Below, one piece after another: positions 1 to 5,014 of a stretch of DNA of 5,014 nucleotides (positions are counted from its first letter, which is position 1; the number at the start of each line of letters is the position of its first letter). A program made the position numbers and the translations under genes. A model generated the notes under the pieces. It searched no databases, was not told where the DNA came from, and saw nothing but the letters and a program-made list of their open reading frames with translations. The DNA comes from Actinomycetes bacterium (GTDB taxonomy: Bacteria; Actinomycetota; Acidimicrobiia; Acidimicrobiales; Palsa-688). The stretch covers positions 1 to 5,014 of the forward strand of contig JAJZWW010000270.1 in the NCBI GenBank assembly GCA_021846485.1, written 5' to 3'.

Positions 1-26
1 GTCCGCGAAGGGACGGTGCGCGCGGC

Positions 27-45
27 GGGCCGCCTCCGCCGGCCC
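27..45 (-). terminator. Possible weak hairpin terminator after the PH-like gene
   Basis: A perfect 6-bp inverted repeat (GGGCCG at 27-32, CGGCCC at 40-45) with a 7-base loop lies 7 bases beyond the stop codon of the minus-strand gene ending at 53. No T-run follows it on the minus strand, so it is not a classical intrinsic terminator. In DNA this GC-rich such hairpins arise often by chance. The rest of 1-52 shows no gene. Confidence 0.2.
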
Positions 46-52
46 AGCGGCC

Positions 53-439
53 CTAGCCGTGCCCGCCGGCCCGCGCGTCCCGCCGGGCCCGCTCGATCTC
101 GGCGACGGTGGCCGCCGGGTCGTCGACCTCCACCACCACGAAGCGGTAGCGACCCGAGGCGGCCTCGACGACCACTGCCCCCTTGCCCGAGCCCACCGCC
201 CAGAACGACCAGCCCTGGACGCCGTGGTAGGTCCCGTAACGCCACAGCCCCCCGGAGCTGCGGGAGCGTGGCGGGCGGGGGCCGGTGCCCACCCGGGAGC
301 GGGGGGCCGGGTCGTGGTCGACGGAGACCACCGCCGCCAGGGGCACGCTCGTCCCCCGCTGCAGCGCGGCGAGCCGCCGCCACCCGGTGAGGGTCACGGT
401 CAGCTGGCCGTCATCGCAGGACACCGCGACGCCCCGCAC
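53..439 (-). CDS. Small PH-like domain protein of unknown function
   Basis: This gene encodes 128 residues from a GTG start to a TAG stop. The start is supported by a GGAGG motif 8 bases upstream (448-452) and by its position 4 bases after the YceI stop. The protein alternates short beta-rich segments: LTVTLTGW (about 13-20), VPLAAVVSVD (32-41), a Gly/Arg/Pro-rich loop (45-64), GLWRYGTYHG (64-73), WSFWAVGSGKGAVVVE (77-92) and RYRFVVVEVDDP (97-108). It ends in a likely helix, TVAEIERARR (111-120). This pattern, with a Gly-Thr-Tyr turn, a Phe-Trp strand and a final Val-Asp-Asp-Pro before a helix, matches small actinobacterial proteins I recall as bacterial PH-like domain proteins. Their biochemical role is not established. 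There is no signal peptide or membrane segment, so it is probably cytoplasmic. It is likely co-transcribed with the upstream YceI-like gene. The family assignment is from memory of the pattern; no function should be inferred. Confidence 0.8.
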   Translation of the reverse strand: MRGVAVSCDDGQLTVTLTGWRRLAALQRGTSVPLAAVVSVDHDPAPRSRVGTGPRPPRSRSSGGLWRYGTYHGVQGWSFWAVGSGKGAVVVEAASGRYRFVVVEVDDPAATVAEIERARRDARAGGHG

Positions 440-443
440 CGGC

Positions 444-1202
444 TCAGCCTCCGCGCCGGAGGTGGAGGAGGACCTCCAGGGTGCCGTGGTTGGCCACCTT
501 GGTGATGGCGAAGCTCGGGTTGGGGATCCGCCACTGCCGGAACACGACGGTCAGGTCGGTGTCGACGTCGATCGTGCTCGTCGAGGTCCGCTCGGCCGAC
601 AAGGTGAGCTGCACGGTGCGGGTGACGCCCCGCAGGGTCAGCTCCCCCGTCGCGGGGACCCGCACCACCTTGCCGACCGCCGGCACCCCGGGCAGGGTGA
701 TCGGCCGGGTGAGGCGGAAGCGGGCCTGCGGGTAGCGGGCGGTGTACATGATGAAGTCCCGCCACGCCACGTTGCGCCCGGCCTGGTGGCTGCGGACCTT
801 GCCCATCTCGACGCTGAAGTCGGCGGCCACCACCCGCCTGCCGGAGACGACCATCCCGCCCGAGACCGCGGAGGTGCGCCCCACGGCGGTGTGGTGGATC
901 CCGAAGAGGACCTCGTGCACCCGGTACTCGACCTCCGAGCCGGGCCCGACCGACCACCGGCCGCTCGCCGGGCCGGCGGCGATCGTGGCGGTCGAGGTCC
1001 CGGGCCCGGCGGCGGGCAGCTGCAGGCTCCCCGGGGTGCGCGAGGTCAGGTCGGAGACGAGCAGCGCGCCGAGCACGCCGCCCACGAGCAGCGAGGCGAT
1101 GCCCGCCCACAGCCACCACCGCTGGCGTCCCCACTTCCGCCCTCGCCGGCGCGGTGGGCTCCCACCCCCCCCAGCGAGCTGCTCGGTCCGGGTCCGTGCC
1201 AT
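444..1202 (-). CDS. Membrane-anchored YceI-like (lipocalin-fold) protein
   Basis: This gene encodes 252 residues from ATG at 1200-1202 to a TGA stop. Residues 1-28 are strongly basic (RRRGRKWGRQR), and about 29-49 form one hydrophobic helix (WWLWAGIASLLVGGVLGALL). An Ala/Gly/Pro/Thr linker runs to about 80, and the YceI domain fills about 81-247. Family-like features are W83-x-V, GSEVEYRVHE (88-97), AVGRTSAVSG (106-115), a DFSVEM strand (128-133), TGELTLRGVTR (185-195) and a final beta strand, TLEVLLHL (241-248). YceI proteins are lipocalin-like beta-barrels, and some bind polyprenoid lipids in a central cavity. The positive-inside N-terminus predicts an extracytoplasmic domain tethered to the membrane; no lipobox Cys is present. 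The frame stays open upstream to 1589, but that extension is Arg/Pro-rich and lies antisense to the MBL-Rieske gene, so the ATG at 1202 is preferred. A GTG lies one codon upstream. The ligand is unknown; the family call is strong. Confidence 0.92.
   Translation of the reverse strand: MARTRTEQLAGGGGSPPRRRGRKWGRQRWWLWAGIASLLVGGVLGALLVSDLTSRTPGSLQLPAAGPGTSTATIAAGPASGRWSVGPGSEVEYRVHEVLFGIHHTAVGRTSAVSGGMVVSGRRVVAADFSVEMGKVRSHQAGRNVAWRDFIMYTARYPQARFRLTRPITLPGVPAVGKVVRVPATGELTLRGVTRTVQLTLSAERTSTSTIDVDTDLTVVFRQWRIPNPSFAITKVANHGTLEVLLHLRRGG
448..452 (-). promoter_or_regulatory. Ribosome-binding site of the PH-like gene
   Basis: GGAGG on the minus strand sits 8 bases before the GTG at 437-439. It lies inside the last codons of the YceI-like gene. 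It supports the GTG start and suggests the two genes are translated from one transcript. Confidence 0.65.
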
Positions 1203-1209
1203 CACTGCG

Positions 1210-1239
1210 AGTATCCCCGCTACGAGCCGGGTGTGCCGA
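1210..1239 (-). promoter_or_regulatory. Candidate leaderless promoter of the YceI-like gene
   Basis: On the minus strand GATACT (1215 down to 1210) matches the -10 consensus TATAAT in four of six positions, including the key A at position 2 and T at position 6. It ends exactly 7 bases before the ATG at 1202, so transcription would begin at or next to the start codon. Eighteen bases upstream, TCGGCA (1239 down to 1234) matches TTGACA in four of six. No good Shine-Dalgarno is present: the nearest G-run is 12 bases from the ATG. Leaderless mRNAs are common in Actinomycetota. This is inference from spacing and motif only. Confidence 0.4.
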
Positions 1240-1291
1240 GCGCGCCGGCCGGGGCGGTGGTCCCGACGTGGTCCGGCGGTCCTGGCCCCGG

Positions 1292-1334
1292 CGGCCCGAG
1301 GCGGGCTCGGGGCCGGGCTGGGACCGCCCGAGCC
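1292..1334. repeat. Alternative inverted repeats in the divergent intergenic region
   Basis: The segment GGCTCGGG (1304-1311) can pair with CCCGAGCC (1327-1334) as a perfect 8-bp stem with a 15-base loop. Alternatively its CTCGGG part (1306-1311) can pair with CCCGAG (1295-1300) as a 6-bp stem with a 5-base loop, extendable by 3 bp across one bulged base (to 1292 and 1315). The two pairings exclude each other. The element could be an operator just upstream of the candidate rightward -10, or a leader RNA fold if transcription starts further upstream. At this GC content a chance origin is quite possible. Confidence 0.3.
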
Positions 1335-1348
1335 GGGCGTGGTACCGG

Positions 1349-1354
1349 TATCCT
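1349..1354 (+). promoter_or_regulatory. Weak candidate -10 element for the MBL-Rieske gene
   Basis: TATCCT is the best TANNNT match I found upstream of the start at 1416. It would place the transcript start near 1361 and give a leader of about 55 bases. No recognisable -35 lies 16-18 bases upstream; that position is taken by the inverted-repeat arm at 1327-1334. The overlapping palindrome TACCGGTA (1343-1350) is perfect but short. Support is thin. Confidence 0.2.
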
Positions 1355-1407
1355 CGTGCCCCCGGGCGGCGGACCGGCGCGCGCCGGCCGGTCGCCCCGA
1401 CCCGACC

Positions 1408-1411
1408 GAGG
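1408..1411 (+). promoter_or_regulatory. Short-spaced ribosome-binding site of the MBL-Rieske gene
   Basis: GAGG is separated from the ATG at 1416 by only 4 bases, closer than usual. A GTG directly before the ATG (1413-1415) is in frame but overlaps the spacer. The ATG remains the better start because it fits the start of the folded domain. Confidence 0.35.
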
Positions 1412-1415
1412 TGTG

Positions 1416-2984
1416 ATGCAGCTCCTCCTGACCGGCCACGCGGGGATGTTGGTCTCCGCCGGCGACGCGACGATCCTCTGCGACCCGTGGTTCACGCCCG
1501 CATATCTCGGATCGTGGTGGCCGTTCCCCGACAACGGCGGGATCGACCTCGACCGGCTCGCGTCGCCTCGGTACCTCTACATTTCCCATCTACACCAGGA
1601 CCACCTCGACCGGAGGTTCCTCTCGGCGCACGTCGACAAGTCGGCGACGGTGCTGCTGCCCGAGTTCCCTGTCGACGACCTTCGGCGCGAGCTCGAGGCG
1701 CTCGGCTTCCACCGCTTCGTGCAGACCCGCGACGCGGAGCCGGTCGAGCTCGACGGGCTGCGGGCGATGGTCGTCGCCGCGACCTCGCCCTCCGACGGCC
1801 CGATCGGCGACTCGGTCCTCGCGCTCGACGACGGCGAGTGCCGGGTGCTCGACCAGAACGACTGCCATCCGAGGGATCCCACCGTCCTCGGCCGGCTCGG
1901 CCCCTACGACCTGCACCTGCTCCAGTACTCCGGGGCCATCTGGTACCCGATGGTGTACCGCATGGACCGTGCCAGCCGGGCGCGCCTCGGGCGGGACAAG
2001 CGGCAGCGCCAGGTGGCCCGGGCGCTCGCCTACATCCGCTCGGTCGGCGCGGCCCACGTGGTGCCCTTCGCCGGGCCGCCGGCGTTCCTCGCCCCGGAGC
2101 TGTTCGGCCTGAACGACCTCCACGCCGACCCGGCCAACATCTTCTTGGACCAGCCGCAGTTCCTGGAGGCGATGGCTGCGGCTGGGGAGGACCGGGGGGT
2201 CCTGGCGGTGGCCGGCAGCGTGATCGACCTCGCTCCGGGCCGCCTGGAGGTCACCCACTCGGTCGACCCGGCCGAGATCTGGGGCGACAAGGAGGCCTAC
2301 CTGCTCTCTTACCAGGAGAGGAGAAAGGCGCAGATCGAGGCGGAGCGGCCCGATCCGGCGGTGGTGGCCGGTCGCGGCGGCGGCGAGCTGGCCGCCGCGC
2401 TGGCGGGCTGGTGGGAGCCGCTGCTCCGGGATGCGCCGACCCTGCGCCGGGCCCTCGGCGGTCGGCTGGTGCTCGACGCCGGCGACTATGGGGTGGTGCT
2501 CGACCCGCGGGAGGGCACCCTGCGGCGCTGGGAGGGGGAGACCTGGGAGCACTGGTTCTGCTTCGACCCGGCCGTGCTCTGGGGCCTGGTGGACCGCCAC
2601 GTCACCGATTGGGTCAACGAGGCGTTCCTCTCGTGCCGCTTCGGGGCCGACCGCGTCGGCGGCTACAACGAGGCGGTCTTCAGCTTCTTCAAGTGCCTGG
2701 AGCCCGCCCGGATGGCCTACCTGGAGGCAACCCTGGCGGCGGCCGAGGCGGCGGTCGAGGGCTCCGGGGCTACCGAGGACACCTTCCGCTGCGGCGACTA
2801 CCTCGTCCAGCGTCGCTGCCCTCACCTCGGGGCCGACCTGAGCCGCTTCGGGGAGGTGCGCGCCGATGTGCTCACCTGCACCCTCCACGGGCGCTGCTTC
2901 GACCTGCGCACCGGCGCCTGCTTGAACGGCCCGGAGCCCCCGCTGCGCACCCGCCGCGTCGGCGACCGGGACGTGCCGCGATGA
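1416..2984 (+). CDS. MBL-fold hydrolase fused to a C-terminal Rieske [2Fe-2S] domain
   Basis: This gene encodes 522 residues. The ATG at 1416 is chosen because MQLLLTGHAGMLV begins the first MBL beta-strand and because a GAGG motif lies just upstream (1408-1411). The N-terminal part (about 1-290) is a metallo-beta-lactamase fold. It has CDPW (22-25), the metal motif HLHQDH (58-63), a strand-end acidic site at QNDC (147-150), QYSGAIWYPMVY (170-181) and HVVPFAGPP (214-222). A middle region (about 322-430) has no clear assignment but ends in a conserved-looking YNEAVFSFFKCL (417-428). The C-terminal part (about 455-515) is a Rieske domain with Cys468-Pro-His470, 17 residues, then Cys488-Thr-Leu-His491, the full cluster-ligand set. 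I recall mycobacterial proteins with the same order and very similar motifs. CMP-N-acetylneuraminate hydroxylase joins the same two domain types but with the Rieske domain first. The protein is probably cytoplasmic: no signal peptide or membrane segment is seen. The reaction and substrate are unknown. An oxygenase-like or hydrolytic role would be inference. Confidence 0.93.
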   Translation: MQLLLTGHAGMLVSAGDATILCDPWFTPAYLGSWWPFPDNGGIDLDRLASPRYLYISHLHQDHLDRRFLSAHVDKSATVLLPEFPVDDLRRELEALGFHRFVQTRDAEPVELDGLRAMVVAATSPSDGPIGDSVLALDDGECRVLDQNDCHPRDPTVLGRLGPYDLHLLQYSGAIWYPMVYRMDRASRARLGRDKRQRQVARALAYIRSVGAAHVVPFAGPPAFLAPELFGLNDLHADPANIFLDQPQFLEAMAAAGEDRGVLAVAGSVIDLAPGRLEVTHSVDPAEIWGDKEAYLLSYQERRKAQIEAERPDPAVVAGRGGGELAAALAGWWEPLLRDAPTLRRALGGRLVLDAGDYGVVLDPREGTLRRWEGETWEHWFCFDPAVLWGLVDRHVTDWVNEAFLSCRFGADRVGGYNEAVFSFFKCLEPARMAYLEATLAAAEAAVEGSGATEDTFRCGDYLVQRRCPHLGADLSRFGEVRADVLTCTLHGRCFDLRTGACLNGPEPPLRTRRVGDRDVPR

Positions 2985-3038
2985 TCCCGGGTGGGGACCC
3001 CGTCGAGGCAAGCACGTCGGGTAGTGCGAGCCACGGAC

Positions 3039-3047
3039 AGGAGGAGG
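3039..3047 (+). promoter_or_regulatory. Near-perfect Shine-Dalgarno (AGGAGGAGG)
   Basis: AGGAGGAGG lies 5 bases before the ATG at 3053, and its first AGGAGG lies 8 bases before it. It is the strongest ribosome-binding site in the window, yet the frame after it is only 31 codons long. It may drive a real micropeptide, be the remnant of a lost downstream gene, or be chance purine-rich sequence between convergent genes. Confidence 0.5.
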
Positions 3048-3052
3048 CAGCG

Positions 3053-3148
3053 ATGACGGCGGCGCGTTTGGCGGTGGCGGCGCCCGGCTCAGCTACTCGG
3101 GCGGCCCGACTCGCAGCGGGGGATGGGGGAGCGGCCGCAGGTCCCTGA
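3053..3148 (+). CDS. Possible micro-ORF (31 residues), function unknown
   Basis: An ATG follows the strong Shine-Dalgarno at 3039-3047, and the frame stops at TGA 3146-3148. The peptide is dominated by Ala and Gly with five Arg/Asp residues, and has no Cys motif, membrane helix or family resemblance. The same frame also opens at ATG 2981, which overlaps the MBL-Rieske stop as ATGA and would give 55 residues by translational coupling. Against a real gene, roughly 70% of its codons end in G or C, clearly less biased than its neighbours. Its last 56 bases also lie antisense to the 3' end of the GH31 gene. I do not recognise it. It may be a leader peptide, a gene remnant or noise. Confidence 0.25.
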   Translation: MTAARLAVAAPGSATRAARLAAGDGGAAAGP

Positions 3149-5014
3149 CGGCAATCCCGACGGGGCGGTCGGATCGCACAGCGAGCCGCCAGCCGTCCTG
3201 GTCGCGCTCGACCCGGGCGGCGATCCCCGGCCCGACGGACCCCTCCCACGGTTGTGCCGGGTACACCCACAGCTCCCTTCGATCCGGCGGGGCGGGGGCG
3301 TAGGGGCTCAGGCTGGCGACGTCGCCGGGGAGCAGGCCGAGCACCGCGCCGGCCCGGAGCCACACCGGGATCTCGTCGGCGACCACCGGCACCTCCCGGC
3401 GCTCCGACCCCGACACCTCGGGCCGGTCGGGGTGCCACAGGTCCACCCATACCCCCGGGGGGAAGGTGACACTCCGGCTCGTCGCGCCGGGGGCGAGGAC
3501 CGGGGCGACGAGGAGGTCCTCCCCGAGGAGGTACTGGTCGTCGAGGTTCCCGCCGGCGAGGTCGGGGTGGAGCAGCGGCAGCGGGCAGGCGATCGGCCGC
3601 CCGCTGCGACGGTACTCGTCGTGGGCGGCCATCAGGTAGTCGTTGAGCCGGGTGTGCCACACCGACCAGCGCACCCAGTGGGGGAGCACGTCTTGGTCCC
3701 AGATCTGGGGCCGGCGGTACGCGGGGAGCTCGACCCCCGAGGACTTGGTGCGCATCAGCGGGCAGAAGGCGGAGAGCTGGATCCAGCGCACGAGCAGCTC
3801 GGTGGACAGGCGCTGGGTGCCGCTGAAGAACCCCCCGGTGTCGCTGCCCCACATCGCCACGCCGCTCGAGGCCATCGACAGCATCTCGACGATCACGCTC
3901 GCCAGCCCGTCGAAGCCCCAGCCGCAGGTGGGGTCCCCACCCCACACGATGGGGGCCACCGCCGCGGTGCCGGTCCAGCCCGAGCGCACGAAGCGGGCCA
4001 GGCGCCGGCCGCAGGCGGCCTCCATGGCGCGGACCTGCCCGGCGGCCGAGGCGTGGTACTGGGTGGGGTAGCGGTTGTGGGCGCCGGTGCCGGCACCCCC
4101 GTCGCCGGCGACGGCGTCGAGGGGGGTGTACTCGCCGAAGTCCTCCATCCAGCCGTCGTAGCCGGCGTCGACCAGGCGGGCGGCGACCCGGCCCCAGGCG
4201 TCGCCGCCGGCGGGCACCGAGAAGTCGTACTGGCAGGCCCGCGTGACCGGCGGCTGGCGGGTGCCGACGTAGGTGTCGAAGCGGTAGGGCTCGCCGTCGG
4301 CCCGCCGTTGCAGACCGCCGGCGCGGGCGGCGTCGGCCCACGCCTCGGCGTGCTCCTCCCCGCAGGTTGCCCCGAGGTAGCCGAGGACCGCCAGTCCCCT
4401 GGAATGGAAGTGCTCGGTGCGCTCCCGCTCCTCCGCCTCGTGGCCCCGGTCCTCCCCGAGAGGCAGGTAGCGGCAGTGGGTCTCGGCGGCGGAGACCGCC
4501 GCCCCGGCGTCGATCAGGGCCTCGATCTGGGCGCGCTCCTCGCCGGCGGGGACGTGGTCGGCGTGGCCTGTGTGGTACCACGGGCCGAACCACCACCGCT
4601 CGGGCCGGGCCTGGCGCCCGATCAGCAGGCCGAGGGTGGCGAGGGCGTCGAGCGGTCGCGGCCCGGGCACGTAGCGCCAGGTGAGGCTGGGCGCGGCCAC
4701 CTCGACCGACCAGGTGTCCTCCGACTCGGTGCGGAACCTCGCGTAGCCGAGCTCGGCCCCTTCCACCAGCACCCCGTGGCCGGCGCTGGAGAGGACCCAC
4801 GGCACCGGGAAGTAGGTAGCGTCCCGGCGCTGGCGCATCGCCCACGCCGGGATCACCAGCGAGACGATCTCGTACTCCTCGGGCTGGAAGGGCCCCTCGC
4901 CGACGTAGTGCTCGACCACGCCACGCTCGACCAGCCAACGGTCGGAGCGTTCCCCGAGCCCGCACCACCGCTCGCCCGGGGCGGCGGCGAGCACTTGGCC
5001 GACCGCGACCCCGG
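3093..5014 (-). CDS. Glycoside hydrolase family 31 enzyme, 5' end cut by the window
   Basis: The frame is open to the right edge and ends at TAG 3093-3095, so the true start lies beyond 5014. Residue numbers here count from the in-frame GTG at 4994. Visible order: the end of the N-terminal beta-sandwich, with PGERWCGLGERSD (6-18) typical of GH31; a (beta/alpha)8 barrel from about 131 to 455; and C-terminal beta-sandwich domains with LLGEDLLVAPVL (489-500), FPPGVWVDLW (511-520) and IPVWLRAGAVL (542-552). The catalytic nucleophile should be Asp285 in WMEDFGEY (codon 4140-4142). The acid/base should be Asp354 in WGGD (codon 3933-3935), and the conserved GSDTGGF follows at 383-389. GH31 enzymes are retaining alpha-glycosidases, including alpha-glucosidases, alpha-xylosidases and sulfoquinovosidases. 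The substrate cannot be fixed here. At the PLMRTK motif (412-417), where many members have Arg-x-His, this protein has Lys417. No secretion signal can be judged because the N-terminus is missing. Confidence 0.93.
   Translation of the reverse strand, partial: GVAVGQVLAAAPGERWCGLGERSDRWLVERGVVEHYVGEGPFQPEEYEIVSLVIPAWAMRQRRDATYFPVPWVLSSAGHGVLVEGAELGYARFRTESEDTWSVEVAAPSLTWRYVPGPRPLDALATLGLLIGRQARPERWWFGPWYHTGHADHVPAGEERAQIEALIDAGAAVSAAETHCRYLPLGEDRGHEAEERERTEHFHSRGLAVLGYLGATCGEEHAEAWADAARAGGLQRRADGEPYRFDTYVGTRQPPVTRACQYDFSVPAGGDAWGRVAARLVDAGYDGWMEDFGEYTPLDAVAGDGGAGTGAHNRYPTQYHASAAGQVRAMEAACGRRLARFVRSGWTGTAAVAPIVWGGDPTCGWGFDGLASVIVEMLSMASSGVAMWGSDTGGFFSGTQRLSTELLVRWIQLSAFCPLMRTKSSGVELPAYRRPQIWDQDVLPHWVRWSVWHTRLNDYLMAAHDEYRRSGRPIACPLPLLHPDLAGGNLDDQYLLGEDLLVAPVLAPGATSRSVTFPPGVWVDLWHPDRPEVSGSERREVPVVADEIPVWLRAGAVLGLLPGDVASLSPYAPAPPDRRELWVYPAQPWEGSVGPGIAARVERDQDGWRLAVRSDRPVGIAVRDLRPLPHPPLRVGPPE

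Noticed and set aside
285..1415. Long in-frame upstream extension of the MBL-Rieske gene (377 extra codons)
   Set aside because: It is antisense to the YceI-like and PH-like genes, its translation is low-complexity Gly/Pro/Arg/Asp, and the recognisable fold starts at 1416.
742..1416. Plus-strand frame (224 codons) opposite the YceI-like gene
   Set aside because: It is Pro/Arg/Ser-rich without motifs, and the opposite strand has a clear YceI domain with a membrane anchor.
1590..3011. Long minus-strand frame (473 codons) antisense to the MBL-Rieske gene
   Set aside because: It has no domain-like pattern. Long antisense frames are expected opposite G/C-biased codons, and the plus strand carries clear MBL and Rieske motifs.
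2985..3092. Bidirectional terminator between the convergent genes
   Set aside because: Only 4- to 5-bp stems such as GCAC/GTGC (3012-3027) were found, with no T-run on either strand, so no terminator is supported.
2872..4968. Long minus-strand frame (698 codons) overlapping the GH31 gene
   Set aside because: Its translation is Arg/Pro/Gly-rich with no motif. It is a shadow of the GH31 frame, which carries all catalytic motifs.
3093..5014. GH31 enzyme as a sulfoquinovosidase (YihQ-like), suggested by the DFGEY nucleophile motif
   Set aside because: The Arg and Trp residues that read the sulfonate in that group are not evident before the nucleophile strand (ACQYDFSVP, residues 253-261), and no sulfoquinovose pathway genes are nearby in the window.

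Overview
The window is very GC-rich, with strongly G/C-ending codons, GTG as well as ATG starts, short intergenic gaps and gene families typical of Actinomycetota. The MBL-Rieske protein resembles a mycobacterial/actinobacterial family I know from memory. The best guess is a high-GC actinobacterium, possibly from an Acidimicrobiia-like environmental lineage. That lineage guess is inference; the window holds no rRNA or other marker gene.

Layout: (1) Bases 1-52 hold no gene, only a possible weak hairpin terminator. (2) Two minus-strand genes form a tight pair: a membrane-anchored YceI-like protein (444-1202), then 4 bases later a small PH-like-domain protein (53-439). (3) A 213-base divergent intergenic region (1203-1415) holds a candidate leaderless promoter for the YceI gene, a weaker -10 candidate for the rightward gene, and alternative inverted repeats. 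(4) A plus-strand gene (1416-2984) encodes a 522-residue protein with an N-terminal metallo-beta-lactamase fold and a C-terminal Rieske [2Fe-2S] domain. (5) A 108-base convergent gap (2985-3092) contains a near-perfect Shine-Dalgarno followed by a tiny ORF of doubtful coding status (3053-3148). (6) A minus-strand glycoside hydrolase family 31 gene (3093-5014) runs off the right edge without its N-terminus.

How the genes work together: only YceI plus the PH-like protein look co-transcribed. The MBL-Rieske gene is divergent from them and may share regulatory DNA. The GH31 gene is convergent with it and belongs to a transcription unit that starts outside the window. No CRISPR array, tRNA, rRNA, insertion sequence or defence system was seen. 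The most notable items are the MBL-Rieske fusion, the orphan strong ribosome-binding site with its mini-ORF, and a GH31 active site in which a usually conserved His appears to be Lys.
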